DNA of 64,000 nucleotides. It comes from Viridibacillus sp050279675. GTDB lineage: Bacteria > Bacillota > Bacilli > Bacillales_A > Planococcaceae. Made by a program: the position numbers and the translations under genes. Below the pieces are notes generated by a model that was not told the origin of the DNA, ran no database searches, and worked only from the letters and a program-made list of their open reading frames with translations. Below are positions 51,533 to 60,303 of this stretch, piece after piece; positions within the stretch are counted from its first letter, which is position 1, and each line of letters starts with the position of its first letter. The DNA lies in contig NZ_JBNNUK010000003.1 of assembly GCF_050279675.1 (NCBI RefSeq), positions 253,791 to 317,790 on the forward strand, given 5' to 3'.

Positions 51533-52978
51533 TTATTCTTTGTTTAATAACTCTTTTAATTTTCTTCGCAATAACTTATTTGAGCCGTTGCGAGGTAATT
51601 CACTGACGCTATAAATTTGATGTGGTACTTTATAATTGGCTAAATGTTCCTTGCAAAATGCCAACAATTCATCTACATTTACTCTTTCTTTTAAAACAAC
51701 AAATGCGTTAGGTACTTGCCCCCATTTTTCATCCTCTACTCCACATACACCAGCTTCACGCACAGCTTCATGTGAGACAAGCACATTTTCAATCTCCGCA
51801 GGATAAATATTTTCACCACCGGAAATGATTAAATCTGAACGACGATCAACGACATACAAATAATCTTCATCATCGAGATAGCCAATATCTCCTGAATGTA
51901 ACCAGCCATTTTCCTGAGAAGGCTTATCTGCAAACCGCCCTATATACCCAGGCGTTACATGCGGTCCACGGATTAAAACCTCGCCTTGATCGAAAGCTTT
52001 CTCTGCTCCATCGATACGGATTTGATTGAAAAAGAGTGCTTTACCCGCAGACCCTAATTTACGTATTGCATCTGTACTTGATAATGTTGCTGTTTGAGAG
52101 GATGTTTCTGTCATACCATATGTTTGGGAAACTTTAAGCCCAAGCTGTTCCGCTCGCTTCAAATAATCGATTGGAACAGGACCGCCTCCTGCAAGCATTG
52201 TTAAAAACTTCGGAGAAACTTTAGCATTTCTAGCTTCCAACTCCGATAAAATTCTTTCTAAAGTGACAGATACAACTGACATTCTTGTTACAGTACCTGC
52301 TACTAACTCATTTGCTATTTCTTTGACATTAAATTTAGGATAGAGTTTAATTTCAACACCGTGCAACAATGATTTAGCTAGCATGGAAAATCCACTAATA
52401 TGAAATAATGGCATTGTACAAAGCCAACAATCATCTTCTACTAAGCCCATATTATAAACGGAGGAAGTAGCACTTGAAACGTGATTCCCTACCGTTTGGC
52501 GAACTCCTTTTGGATAGCCAGTGGTACCAGATGTATACATGATTGTCATCGTTTGATTATCATCCCACTCTATTGCAAGATCGAAGTCCCGTTGATGACT
52601 TGTATAAATTTCAGTAAAAGTCAATGTTGGCACTTGATTAACCGGCAATTTCTCCACTAGTAAGTCCTCTACTAAAATAAAATCCACTGCCGCATCATCA
52701 ATTTGATATGCTAGCTCTTTTTCTGTTAATCGTAAATTTAAAAGTACCATCTCACATTGCAAATGCATACAAGCATACATCATCCAAATAATCTCGGGAT
52801 GGGATGGTGCATAAATAGCTACTCTGGATCTCTGCTTTACGCCACTTGCAGTTAATTTTTTCGATAGCAATAGTGCTTTTTCATTCGCTTCTTTAAACGT
52901 CCACTGTTCCTCTTCAAAGCTAAGTGCAATCCGCTCTGGTGTTAATAGGCTACGCTGTAAAAGCCAGTTTGGTATCAT
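51533..52978 (-). CDS. menE: O-succinylbenzoate-CoA ligase
   Basis: A 481-residue ANL ligase activating o-succinylbenzoate to its CoA thioester in menaquinone synthesis. The phosphate loop is M-Y-T-S-G-T-T-G-Y-P-K-G near residue 150, followed by Y-G-M-T-E-T-S-S-Q, H-S-G-D-I-G-Y and the C-terminal N-G-S-N-K-L-L-R-R with the adenylation lysine. Length and position after menB match Bacillus menE. GGGGGTGA precedes the ATG. It is separated from menB by 223 bases containing a hairpin and a structured repeat, so its expression may be partly uncoupled. Confidence 0.93.
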   Translation of the reverse strand: MIPNWLLQRSLLTPERIALSFEEEQWTFKEANEKALLLSKKLTASGVKQRSRVAIYAPSHPEIIWMMYACMHLQCEMVLLNLRLTEKELAYQIDDAAVDFILVEDLLVEKLPVNQVPTLTFTEIYTSHQRDFDLAIEWDDNQTMTIMYTSGTTGYPKGVRQTVGNHVSSATSSVYNMGLVEDDCWLCTMPLFHISGFSMLAKSLLHGVEIKLYPKFNVKEIANELVAGTVTRMSVVSVTLERILSELEARNAKVSPKFLTMLAGGGPVPIDYLKRAEQLGLKVSQTYGMTETSSQTATLSSTDAIRKLGSAGKALFFNQIRIDGAEKAFDQGEVLIRGPHVTPGYIGRFADKPSQENGWLHSGDIGYLDDEDYLYVVDRRSDLIISGGENIYPAEIENVLVSHEAVREAGVCGVEDEKWGQVPNAFVVLKERVNVDELLAFCKEHLANYKVPHQIYSVSELPRNGSNKLLRRKLKELLNKE

Positions 52979-53006
52979 TTTTTCACCCCCTGGTTAAATA
53001 TGTTGA

Positions 53007-53037
53007 TAAAAAAAGCTGCCCTTGGAGGACAGCTTAA
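53007..53037 (-). terminator. Terminator-like hairpin upstream of menE
   Basis: AAGCTGTCC / GGGCAGCTT stem followed by seven T residues on the minus strand, 28 bases before menE. It could attenuate transcription from menB into menE. Confidence 0.75.
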
Positions 53038-53040
53038 AAT

Positions 53041-53191
53041 GACAACTTTTTTGAGCTGTCTTTTGTTGAAGATTACTTGAAGTATTTATTCGACAGTTCC
53101 AGCTTCAGGCGATAACTGCTCACAGCTGGACGAGCATTTTGGACCAACAGGATGTTGGTCTTGCAACCGTTACGACAAACTTAAGTTGTCT
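53041..53191. repeat. 151-base structured element with inverted ends between menB and menE
   Basis: The ends are exact inverted repeats, GACAACTT at 53041-53048 and AAGTTGTC at 53184-53191. Inside are two hairpins, CCAGCT ... AGCTGG (53101-53131 region) and CCAACA-GGA-TGTTGG (about 53142-53156). The latter is followed by CAACCGTTACGACAA, a wording I associate with dispersed elements of Lysinibacillus-like genomes. No open frame. It may be a MITE-like insertion or a structured RNA. Confidence 0.5.
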
Positions 53192-53201
53192 TCCTTAGCT
53201 A

Positions 53202-54020
53202 TTAAGGGAAACGTGGGAACTGGCCAAAGTCTGGTTCGCGTTTTTCTTTGAATGCGTCGCGACCTTCTTTTGCTTCGTCTGTTGTATAGTAAAGTAAAGT
53301 TGCGTCTCCAGCAAATTGTTGAAGACCTGCTAAACCATCTGTGTCTGCATTGAATGATGCTTTTAGGAAGCGTAATGCAGTAGGTGATTTAGAAAGCATT
53401 TCTTCACACCATTGAACAGTTTCATCTTCTAATCGTTCTAGAGGAACAACTGTATTTACTAAGCCCATATCCAATGCTTCTTGTGCATCGTATTGACGGC
53501 ATAGGTACCAAATTTCACGCGCTTTTTTATGGCCAACGATTCGTGCTAAGTAACCTGCACCGTAACCAGCGTCAAATGAACCTACTTTAGGTCCAGTTTG
53601 TCCGAAGCGAGCGTTTTCTGCTGCGATTGTTAAATCACAGACGATGTGTAACACATGTCCGCCACCAATTGCGTAACCAGCAACCATTGCTACTACAGGT
53701 TTTGGTGTGATACGGATTAAATGTTGTAAGTCTAATACATTTAGACGAGGAATGTTGTCATCTCCAACATAGCCACCATTTCCACGTACTTTTTGGTCTC
53801 CGCCTGCGCAGAATGCTTGATCGCCTTCACCAGTTAAAATAATTACACCGATATTTGCATTATCACGTGCACGTGTAAATGCGTCGATTAATTCTGAAGT
53901 TGTTTTTGGACGGAATGCATTACGCACTTCCGGACGATTAATTGTAATTTTCGCGATACCATTATAAGATTCATACTTAATATCTTCGTATGTACGCTCT
54001 GTTACCCATTGACGAGTCAT
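53202..54020 (-). CDS. menB: 1,4-dihydroxy-2-naphthoyl-CoA synthase
   Basis: A 272-residue crotonase-fold synthase that closes the naphthoate ring in menaquinone synthesis. The N-terminus R-Q-W-V-T-E-R-T-Y-E-D-I-K-Y-E, C-A-G-G-D-Q-K-V-R-G near residue 71, G-G-G-H-V-L-H near 122, and the active-site segment F-G-Q-T-G-P-K-V-G-S-F-D near 142 are all diagnostic of MenB. GGAGGATC lies before the ATG. It follows menH by 26 bases. Confidence 0.96.
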   Translation of the reverse strand: MTRQWVTERTYEDIKYESYNGIAKITINRPEVRNAFRPKTTSELIDAFTRARDNANIGVIILTGEGDQAFCAGGDQKVRGNGGYVGDDNIPRLNVLDLQHLIRITPKPVVAMVAGYAIGGGHVLHIVCDLTIAAENARFGQTGPKVGSFDAGYGAGYLARIVGHKKAREIWYLCRQYDAQEALDMGLVNTVVPLERLEDETVQWCEEMLSKSPTALRFLKASFNADTDGLAGLQQFAGDATLLYYTTDEAKEGRDAFKEKREPDFGQFPRFP

Positions 54021-54046
54021 ATATATGATCCTCCTACTTGTAATTT

Positions 54047-54862
54047 TTAAATGTGTTCCTCTATTATTGTAGCAAAAGTTTTAGGATTTTCCACATGAAT
54101 TGCATGTCCAGCTTTTAGTACGACTTCATGTTTACAATTTTGGAATAAATTTTTCATGTCGACAGCTTTTTGATAAAACTTCTTATCTAACTCTCCTGTT
54201 ACTAAAACAACTGGTTTAGTAAAGCATGTCAACTCATCCCAATATGAATTCTGTTGTCCTGTACCTACGCCTCTTAAACTATTTGCTAAACCTCTTTCAT
54301 TTTGCAATAATCTCTCTGCACGAATTTCCTCTTGAATGTCTAGAGATAAGTTTTTTTGAGATTCGAATAGGGATATGTTCTCCCAATAATCCACAAATGC
54401 TTGTATACCCTTTTCTTCAAGAAGCTCTGCTAGAATATTATCAGCTTTTACTCTAACAGTGCGTTCTTCAATCGTTCGCAAACCCGGTGAAGCACTTTCC
54501 AAAATAAGTTGCTCAATTGTTTCAGGATATTGCAAAGCATAAGCTAATGCAACGCGCCCTCCCATAGAATAACCTACTAACGTGAATTTATTGATACCAC
54601 GTTGTACCAACATTTCATGTAAGACTGCAACTTGCCTCTCCATAGAATAATGTTCTACGTTTTTCGGGCTATCTGTGTAACCATGACCAATCAAATCAAT
54701 TGCAATGATACGTACTTGATCACTCATTGAACTTATTACTTTATCCCAAGTTGTAGAGCTACCAGTAAAGCCATGTAAGAATACAACGGTTTTTTCGACA
54801 CGCGGATTAATAATTTCATAATGCACATTTAAGCCGTTTACTGTCATTATTACGCTTGCCAT
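54047..54862 (-). CDS. menH: MenH, SHCHC synthase-type alpha/beta hydrolase
   Basis: A 271-residue alpha/beta hydrolase (YtxM in B. subtilis) that removes pyruvate from SEPHCHC in menaquinone synthesis. The nucleophile elbow is G-Y-S-M-G-G near residue 99, H-G-F-T-G-S near 30 builds the oxyanion hole, and the catalytic His is in G-H-A-I-H-V-E-N-P near 251. Its first 13 bases overlap the end of menD, so translation is coupled. Confidence 0.9.
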   Translation of the reverse strand: MASVIMTVNGLNVHYEIINPRVEKTVVFLHGFTGSSTTWDKVISSMSDQVRIIAIDLIGHGYTDSPKNVEHYSMERQVAVLHEMLVQRGINKFTLVGYSMGGRVALAYALQYPETIEQLILESASPGLRTIEERTVRVKADNILAELLEEKGIQAFVDYWENISLFESQKNLSLDIQEEIRAERLLQNERGLANSLRGVGTGQQNSYWDELTCFTKPVVLVTGELDKKFYQKAVDMKNLFQNCKHEVVLKAGHAIHVENPKTFATIIEEHI

Positions 54863-56574
54863 TTTGCATCTAACTCCTCACCAATCGCTCTCCATAATTT
54901 ACGGTGTGTCTCAACATTTACTTGGCGATTTGTAAATACTTCTATCAAACGTAGCGGTTTTTGTTTTGGTGTTTGTAACACGTCTACAAATGCATCTTTT
55001 GTTTCTACAGTCTGATATTCTGCACCGTACATTATCGCGATTTCTTTAAAGTTAAGTCCTGAAGGCGTTCCGAATAATTCTTCATAATGGGCTTCTTCTG
55101 TAGCTTGTGCTAAATATGAGAAAATACCACCGCCATCATTATTCATCACAACGATCGTCATATCACACCCTTGATATCGTGTCGTGATTAATCCATTTAC
55201 ATCATGTAAAAACGCTAAATCACCAATCAATAAATACGTTTCACGCTGTCTTGCAAGTTGCACACCAAAAGCAGTAGATACAACACCGTCAATGCCATTT
55301 GCACCTCGATTGGCAAAAACTTTTACATCCTTTACCATTTTATTAAAAAATGTATCTACATCTCGGATTGGCATACTACTACTAACAAATAAATCACTTG
55401 CTTCAGGTAAATTTGTAAATAGTGTCGCTGCCATTGCACCCTCATCAGATTGCTCTTCTAAATACTGCTCAATATGCTTTGTTGCAATTTCATTTGCAAC
55501 AATCCATTTAGATTTATAAATAGTATCGATTATTGACTTAACAGTGACATCTTCTAACCAGTCACTGACACTAGCATGTATGTGGTGTGTTGCAATTGCT
55601 AAAGAATCACGGAACATCGGATCTTCATCTATTACTATAAATGTATCTGGTTTAACAAAAGTTAAAAATAATGAAAGAGGTTTTGATACTAGCTGTGCAC
55701 CAAAGCGAATAACAGTATCAGGTGCCATCGAATTTTTAAAAGCCTCGTTTTTCAAAATAGCATCATACTGATCAATGATATAATCCATACAATCTTCAGG
55801 AATATTCGAGCGTAAATGAGATAGGCTCTCTACAAGAACTGGCCATTTCACCTTTCGAATAAAACCCCAAACAGCTTCTAAGTCCGTTCCTGGATTCATC
55901 TCACCAAAGATTAATAATCCTTTTTCAGCTTTGTTAATTGCAACCTCTAATGTATTAAATGCCTTTTTCGAAGGCCGTAATTCAGCTCCGTAACTTTCCA
56001 CAAAGGTTCCGATTGGTAATGTCTCTTGGAAATTGATGAGTAGTGGTTCACGGAAAGGTACATTAATTTGTACAGGGCCAGCAGGTGCAGTCGTCGCAAT
56101 CGACATCGCACGTGCTATATGGCGTTCGATAAATGCCATTGTCCCTGTTGATGTATCTGGTAGTGGAAAGTCCACTGACCATTTTACATGCGTACCATAT
56201 AAATTTACTTGATCGATAGCTTGTGGTGCTCCAACTTCACGTAATTCATGTGGACGATCCGCCGTTAATATGATTAAAGGTACACGAGCATAGCTCGCTT
56301 CTACAATTGCAGGGAAGTAGTTTGCTGCCGCTGTTCCTGATGTACAAACTAGCACAACTGGTCTCACACTTGCCTTTGCAATACCTAATGCCAAAAATGC
56401 TGCAGAACGCTCATCTACTTGACGGTATAAATTAAATTCCTTTGAAGAAGCAAAAGCATAAGCAAGTGGAGTTGAGCGTGAGCCTGGACTCACAACTACA
56501 TCTCGTGCACCTGCCTCATATAATGACGCAACGAGCTTATAAACATAGCTCGTTAAAGTATCTTTCTCACTCAT
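54850..56574 (-). CDS. menD: MenD, SEPHCHC synthase
   Basis: A 574-residue thiamine-diphosphate enzyme that adds a succinyl-semialdehyde unit from 2-oxoglutarate to isochorismate. V-V-S-P-G-S-R-S-T-P-L near residue 27 is the MenD substrate-binding signature, a T-S-G-T-A-A-A-N-Y-F-P segment near 79 follows, and the diphosphate/metal motif G-D-L-A-F-L-H-D-x-N-G-L is near 432. It overlaps menF by 8 bases. The expected length and full domain order are present. Confidence 0.95.
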   Translation of the reverse strand: MSEKDTLTSYVYKLVASLYEAGARDVVVSPGSRSTPLAYAFASSKEFNLYRQVDERSAAFLALGIAKASVRPVVLVCTSGTAAANYFPAIVEASYARVPLIILTADRPHELREVGAPQAIDQVNLYGTHVKWSVDFPLPDTSTGTMAFIERHIARAMSIATTAPAGPVQINVPFREPLLINFQETLPIGTFVESYGAELRPSKKAFNTLEVAINKAEKGLLIFGEMNPGTDLEAVWGFIRKVKWPVLVESLSHLRSNIPEDCMDYIIDQYDAILKNEAFKNSMAPDTVIRFGAQLVSKPLSLFLTFVKPDTFIVIDEDPMFRDSLAIATHHIHASVSDWLEDVTVKSIIDTIYKSKWIVANEIATKHIEQYLEEQSDEGAMAATLFTNLPEASDLFVSSSMPIRDVDTFFNKMVKDVKVFANRGANGIDGVVSTAFGVQLARQRETYLLIGDLAFLHDVNGLITTRYQGCDMTIVVMNNDGGGIFSYLAQATEEAHYEELFGTPSGLNFKEIAIMYGAEYQTVETKDAFVDVLQTPKQKPLRLIEVFTNRQVNVETHRKLWRAIGEELDAKWQA

Positions 56575-57952
56575 GTAATTGTCCTCCTAAAGCTCGTAAC
56601 ATCGGACGGAATTTCACTAAAGTTTCATCATATTCACTGCTTGGTTGTGAATCAGCCACAATGCCACCACCAGCATATAAAAATGCTTGATCTTTAGCTA
56701 ATAGAGCCGAACGAATAGCTACTGCAAATTCCCCGTTACCTTGAGTATCTAACCACCCAATTGGAGCTGCATAGAGACCTCGATTCATTGGCTCATATTC
56801 TCGTATTACTTCCATAGCCTTCATACGGGGGACGCCCCCTAAAGCCGGTGTTGGGTGCAATGTTTTTACTAATTGTAAAACGGTCGCTTCTTCTTTCAAT
56901 GGACCTTCAACTGGTGTAAACAAATGTTGTATATCTCTAATTTTCAATAGCTGAGGCGCATTTGGAATTTGATAACTTGCACAGTTTTCTTTAAATGTCT
57001 GCAAGATCATATCCACTACATATTGATGCTCGGAAAGATTTTTCGTATCATTTAATAAGCTTTGTCCTAGCAAGTCATCTTCTTCAGCCGTTTTCCCGCG
57101 TTTGATAGAACCTGCAATACATGAAGAGTAAGCATACTTATTCGAAACTTTTACTAAACGCTCTGGTGATGCTCCGAAAAACAATTTACCTTGTTCTTCT
57201 AGGCCAAATAGATAACTATCTGGCTGCTCCATCATTACTTGTGACAACACATTAGGAGATGTTACTTGTTCTTCAAATTGTAAAGCGAGCGATCGTGCAA
57301 TAACAACTTTATCTGCTTCTTTTTGGCGTATTAAAGACGTCACCTTGTTGATTGATTCCAAGTATTCTTCTTTATAAGGCTCATAACTACCCTTAATTTG
57401 TGGCTTGGCATATGTTTTTAACGCCTTTACTTGCGCTGTATGAATCAATTCATCACGCTCTTTGCGTAAGGCATTAAGAGCTTCTGTCATATTCACTTCA
57501 TCAGTGATCAAATGAATACTCACATAAGCTTGATCATTTTTCACTACAAGTTGATATGTTGCAACAGCAAAAAAAGCTTCAGGGAAACCTGTCCATTCAC
57601 CTGACACTTCATTTTCCGTATCAAATGTAAAGCCCCCAAACAAAATTGGTTGAATACTATTTTCATCATTCACAACATTTTGCGTTAGCTTTTTCCATTG
57701 TTGTTCAACGTCATCAAATCTATGTTCTTTTGCATCGCTTGAAATTGTATGAGCATGACCCAAACCTGCAAGCGTAAATGTTTTTTCACGATTTTGCCAA
57801 AAAAATCGTTGCCCAGCAAATGATTGCTCACCCGCTTCAAAAAAGGCGAGCGCTGACAATCGACTTACTTCTATTGTTTCTGTATGAAAATATAATGTCG
57901 ATTGCTCCGTTTCAATTCGGTCGCCGGTTGTTGCTAACAACTTCCGATTCAT
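56567..57952 (-). CDS. menF: Isochorismate synthase
   Basis: A 461-residue chorismate-utilising enzyme that makes isochorismate, the first step of menaquinone synthesis. The C-terminal domain shows K-V-V-I-A-R-S-L-A-L near residue 235, the L-H-P-T-P-A-L-G-G-V-P segment near 363, and the metal-binding G-G-G-I-V-A-D-S-x-P-x-x-E-Y near 440. The frame extends to 57997, but GGAGGG 7 bases before the ATG at 57952 fixes the start (MNRKLLATTGDR). It is the first gene of the menFDHBE operon. Confidence 0.93.
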   Translation of the reverse strand: MNRKLLATTGDRIETEQSTLYFHTETIEVSRLSALAFFEAGEQSFAGQRFFWQNREKTFTLAGLGHAHTISSDAKEHRFDDVEQQWKKLTQNVVNDENSIQPILFGGFTFDTENEVSGEWTGFPEAFFAVATYQLVVKNDQAYVSIHLITDEVNMTEALNALRKERDELIHTAQVKALKTYAKPQIKGSYEPYKEEYLESINKVTSLIRQKEADKVVIARSLALQFEEQVTSPNVLSQVMMEQPDSYLFGLEEQGKLFFGASPERLVKVSNKYAYSSCIAGSIKRGKTAEEDDLLGQSLLNDTKNLSEHQYVVDMILQTFKENCASYQIPNAPQLLKIRDIQHLFTPVEGPLKEEATVLQLVKTLHPTPALGGVPRMKAMEVIREYEPMNRGLYAAPIGWLDTQGNGEFAVAIRSALLAKDQAFLYAGGGIVADSQPSSEYDETLVKFRPMLRALGGQLHE

Positions 57953-58325
57953 GAAAATTCCCTCCGTCAACGGATTCCACCAATTAATGGAATCCACTCG
58001 TACATACTTAAATATCCTATACTATCATACATCTTTATTGGCAATTCGGCACTTCATTTGCAAAGTTCAATTGCATTTTCTATGTATTTTCGTCAGTAAT
58101 TTACTAAAAAGTTCTAATACAGCTAAAATATAAACGTCGTGATAGATTATGTCATGAGGTTTTATCTACTAACATATATTACATATGAACATTCGGATTT
58201 ACATGCAGGTTTGAAATCAATATTACAAAATGAATAAAAACTGAAGATGAGGAGTTGTCACTACGAGAAAACAATTAGATGCCAAGCAACAAAAGACAGC
58301 ACTTATAAAAGTAAAACGAAATCTA
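57953..58325. other. Intergenic region between menF and the exported-protein gene
   Basis: A perfect inverted repeat GGATTCCA / TGGAATCC at 57972-57995 lies in the menF leader, about 20 bases before the start, and could influence translation or bind a regulator. The remaining sequence up to 58250 shows no gene. From 58251 a frame without a usual start codon leads into the next gene. Confidence 0.5.
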
Positions 58326-59240
58326 TTGAAGAAGTCGCATTTCTTTGTAAGCCTTGCAATTGCTTTCTTATGCCTTTTTGTAAGTAATACCACTATTTCT
58401 CCTGTAATGGCTAGTAATGAAAAGAAGTTAGCTCCCATTATTTTAGATATGGGTGGGACTTCGGTGGCGCGGGAAATTTTTGATACTTTAAACAGCGCAG
58501 AATATGAAATTATAAGTGTCGGAGTAATACCATATCCTCATACCATAACTATTTCTCTCCATCTAACCAATGAAGAATTGGAAAAAGAAAAACCAATAGT
58601 GACAAAGAAAGTTGAAGAAATTTTGGCAGCCCACTATATTGACGATTATAAAATCAAAATTGAAAAATTCGAAAACGTTCCTCCTAATGATTTGCCATCT
58701 GAAAGTGAAGAAATCAGTAAAGAAATGATGAATCTCTTCCCTATCATTTTAAAAACCATGAAAAAATTTGGTTATAATACAACACCTAGCATAGGATATA
58801 ACGGAAAAAAATCTGGAGTCCTCATTATAGAATTACCTAATACTGAAAAAAGAAAAAAGACTATAAAGCAAGCTGTAGAAAAGGCTTTAAAGAAGGAAAA
58901 GGCTAAATTTAAAAAAGTTGAATTTAAACTGTATAACAAATCTAAAAGACTTCAAGATTATAGATGGAGTCCAATCATTAACACTATTTCTGATAATATT
59001 GTTGGGAAAAGTGATTACATGCTGAAAGGTATAAGTTATCAAATAAAGAATGGAAAGACCTTTATTTCTTTAAATACGGGGTTAGACAAATCTAAGACTG
59101 AAAATGTCACTTATTTAAAAGAGACTCTAAAGAAATTTTTCTCATTAGAATCAACTAAAGCCCGGATAAAGAATGATAATTATGATTTAATTATTTACGG
59201 CAAAAATAAGCAAGTGCTAGTGAAAATAACAAAGAATTAA
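58326..59240 (+). CDS. DUF4030-like exported protein, unknown function
   Basis: A 304-residue protein with a Sec-type signal peptide (M-K-K-S, then a hydrophobic stretch to S-P-V-M-A-S near residue 29) and a lysine-rich mature part. Repeated units of the type Y-E-I-I-S-V-G-V-I-P ... and K-S-G-V-L-I-I-E-L-P ... resemble DUF4030 proteins of Bacilli. The start is uncertain. The TTG at 58326 has no ribosome site, and the frame stays open upstream to 58251, just after a GAGGAG, without ATG, GTG or TTG. The true start codon may have been lost or may be non-canonical. Monocistronic with a terminator. Confidence 0.6.
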   Translation: MKKSHFFVSLAIAFLCLFVSNTTISPVMASNEKKLAPIILDMGGTSVAREIFDTLNSAEYEIISVGVIPYPHTITISLHLTNEELEKEKPIVTKKVEEILAAHYIDDYKIKIEKFENVPPNDLPSESEEISKEMMNLFPIILKTMKKFGYNTTPSIGYNGKKSGVLIIELPNTEKRKKTIKQAVEKALKKEKAKFKKVEFKLYNKSKRLQDYRWSPIINTISDNIVGKSDYMLKGISYQIKNGKTFISLNTGLDKSKTENVTYLKETLKKFFSLESTKARIKNDNYDLIIYGKNKQVLVKITKN

Positions 59241-59278
59241 CTTCACTGCAGAAAAATGATTTTTTATTTTTTTTTATA

Positions 59279-59313
59279 AAAAAACGTCATGACAGCTGCG
59301 TCATGACGTTTTA
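59279..59313. terminator. Bidirectional terminator
   Basis: AAAACGTCATGAC / GTCATGACGTTTT with a 6-base loop between convergent genes. Confidence 0.9.
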
Positions 59314-59325
59314 TAATATTTATTT

Positions 59326-60258
59326 TTATATTTTTTTCACATAAGATAAGAAGTTATTACGCGCGATACCTTTCACTTCATCCTCAGAAAAATGTACTTG
59401 CAATTTCTCTACCAAATTTTGAGTTTGAGATGCATTATGTAAATTCTCTACAAACTGGGGAATGCCGTCAAAATCTGATCCTAGCCCTAAATTCTTTACA
59501 CCAACTACATTCGCTAAATGCACAAAATGTTGAATCAATGCCTCCATCGTAGCTGATTCAGTATGATTGACAATGAACCCTGGATAATAAACTAGATGAA
59601 TATGACCACCATGTTCTACAAGAGCCTTTGCCTGCTCATCCGTTAAATTACGAGGATGATCACATAATGAACGTGCATTCGAATGACTAGCAATAATATG
59701 TTTAGCTATCGGTATCACATCCCAAAATCCTTGCATATTCAAATGTGATACATCTATGAGAATGTCACGTTCATTTAATAATGCAACAACCTCTTTTGCA
59801 AAATCCTTCAAACCTAAATCAGGGTCATTTTGTGCACCGTAAGCAACCGCATTCTCATTATTCCAAGTGAGGCCTACTAATTTCACTCCTGCGTCTAATA
59901 TAGCCTGTAATTTGAATAGATCGGCTCCGATGGCATCACAACCTTCTAAAGTTAAAACAGCTCCAATTTCACCTTCTTGTAGCGTTTCTAGTTGATGCCA
60001 ATCTGTAATATGTACCATTTCCGGATTTGGAGCAAGCACTTGTGTTTGGAATAATTCAATTTGGCGGAGTGCCTCTAAGTATTTTCTTCCTTGAGGTACA
60101 TCTTCATCTACGAAAATCGCAAAAAATTGTACCTTCACATTTCCTTGCTCTAAGCGTTCTAAATTTGCTTGTAATTGTGGTGCATTTCTAAAATTAAGTG
60201 GTTCTTCGGCTATGGACAATTTCCATAACACATCACAATGCAAATCGATAATATTCAT
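59326..60258 (-). CDS. Membrane dipeptidase (M19 family)
   Basis: A 310-residue zinc dipeptidase of the renal-dipeptidase family, cleaving dipeptides including D-amino acid forms. Metal ligands follow the family order: D-L-H-C-D near residue 4, L-E-G-C-D near 107, V-S-H-L-N near 175 and A-S-H-S-N-A-R near 196. L-G-L-G-S-D-F-D-G-I near 262 supplies the late aspartate. Despite the family name no membrane segment is present. The frame extends to 60273, but GGGGG 9 bases before the ATG at 60258 decides the start. It may form a transcript with the MFS gene 46 bases upstream. Confidence 0.88.
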   Translation of the reverse strand: MNIIDLHCDVLWKLSIAEEPLNFRNAPQLQANLERLEQGNVKVQFFAIFVDEDVPQGRKYLEALRQIELFQTQVLAPNPEMVHITDWHQLETLQEGEIGAVLTLEGCDAIGADLFKLQAILDAGVKLVGLTWNNENAVAYGAQNDPDLGLKDFAKEVVALLNERDILIDVSHLNMQGFWDVIPIAKHIIASHSNARSLCDHPRNLTDEQAKALVEHGGHIHLVYYPGFIVNHTESATMEALIQHFVHLANVVGVKNLGLGSDFDGIPQFVENLHNASQTQNLVEKLQVHFSEDEVKGIARNNFLSYVKKI

Positions 60259-60303
60259 ATGTCGTACCCCCATTAGCTATCTTACTGCACATATTATACA
60301 TGG

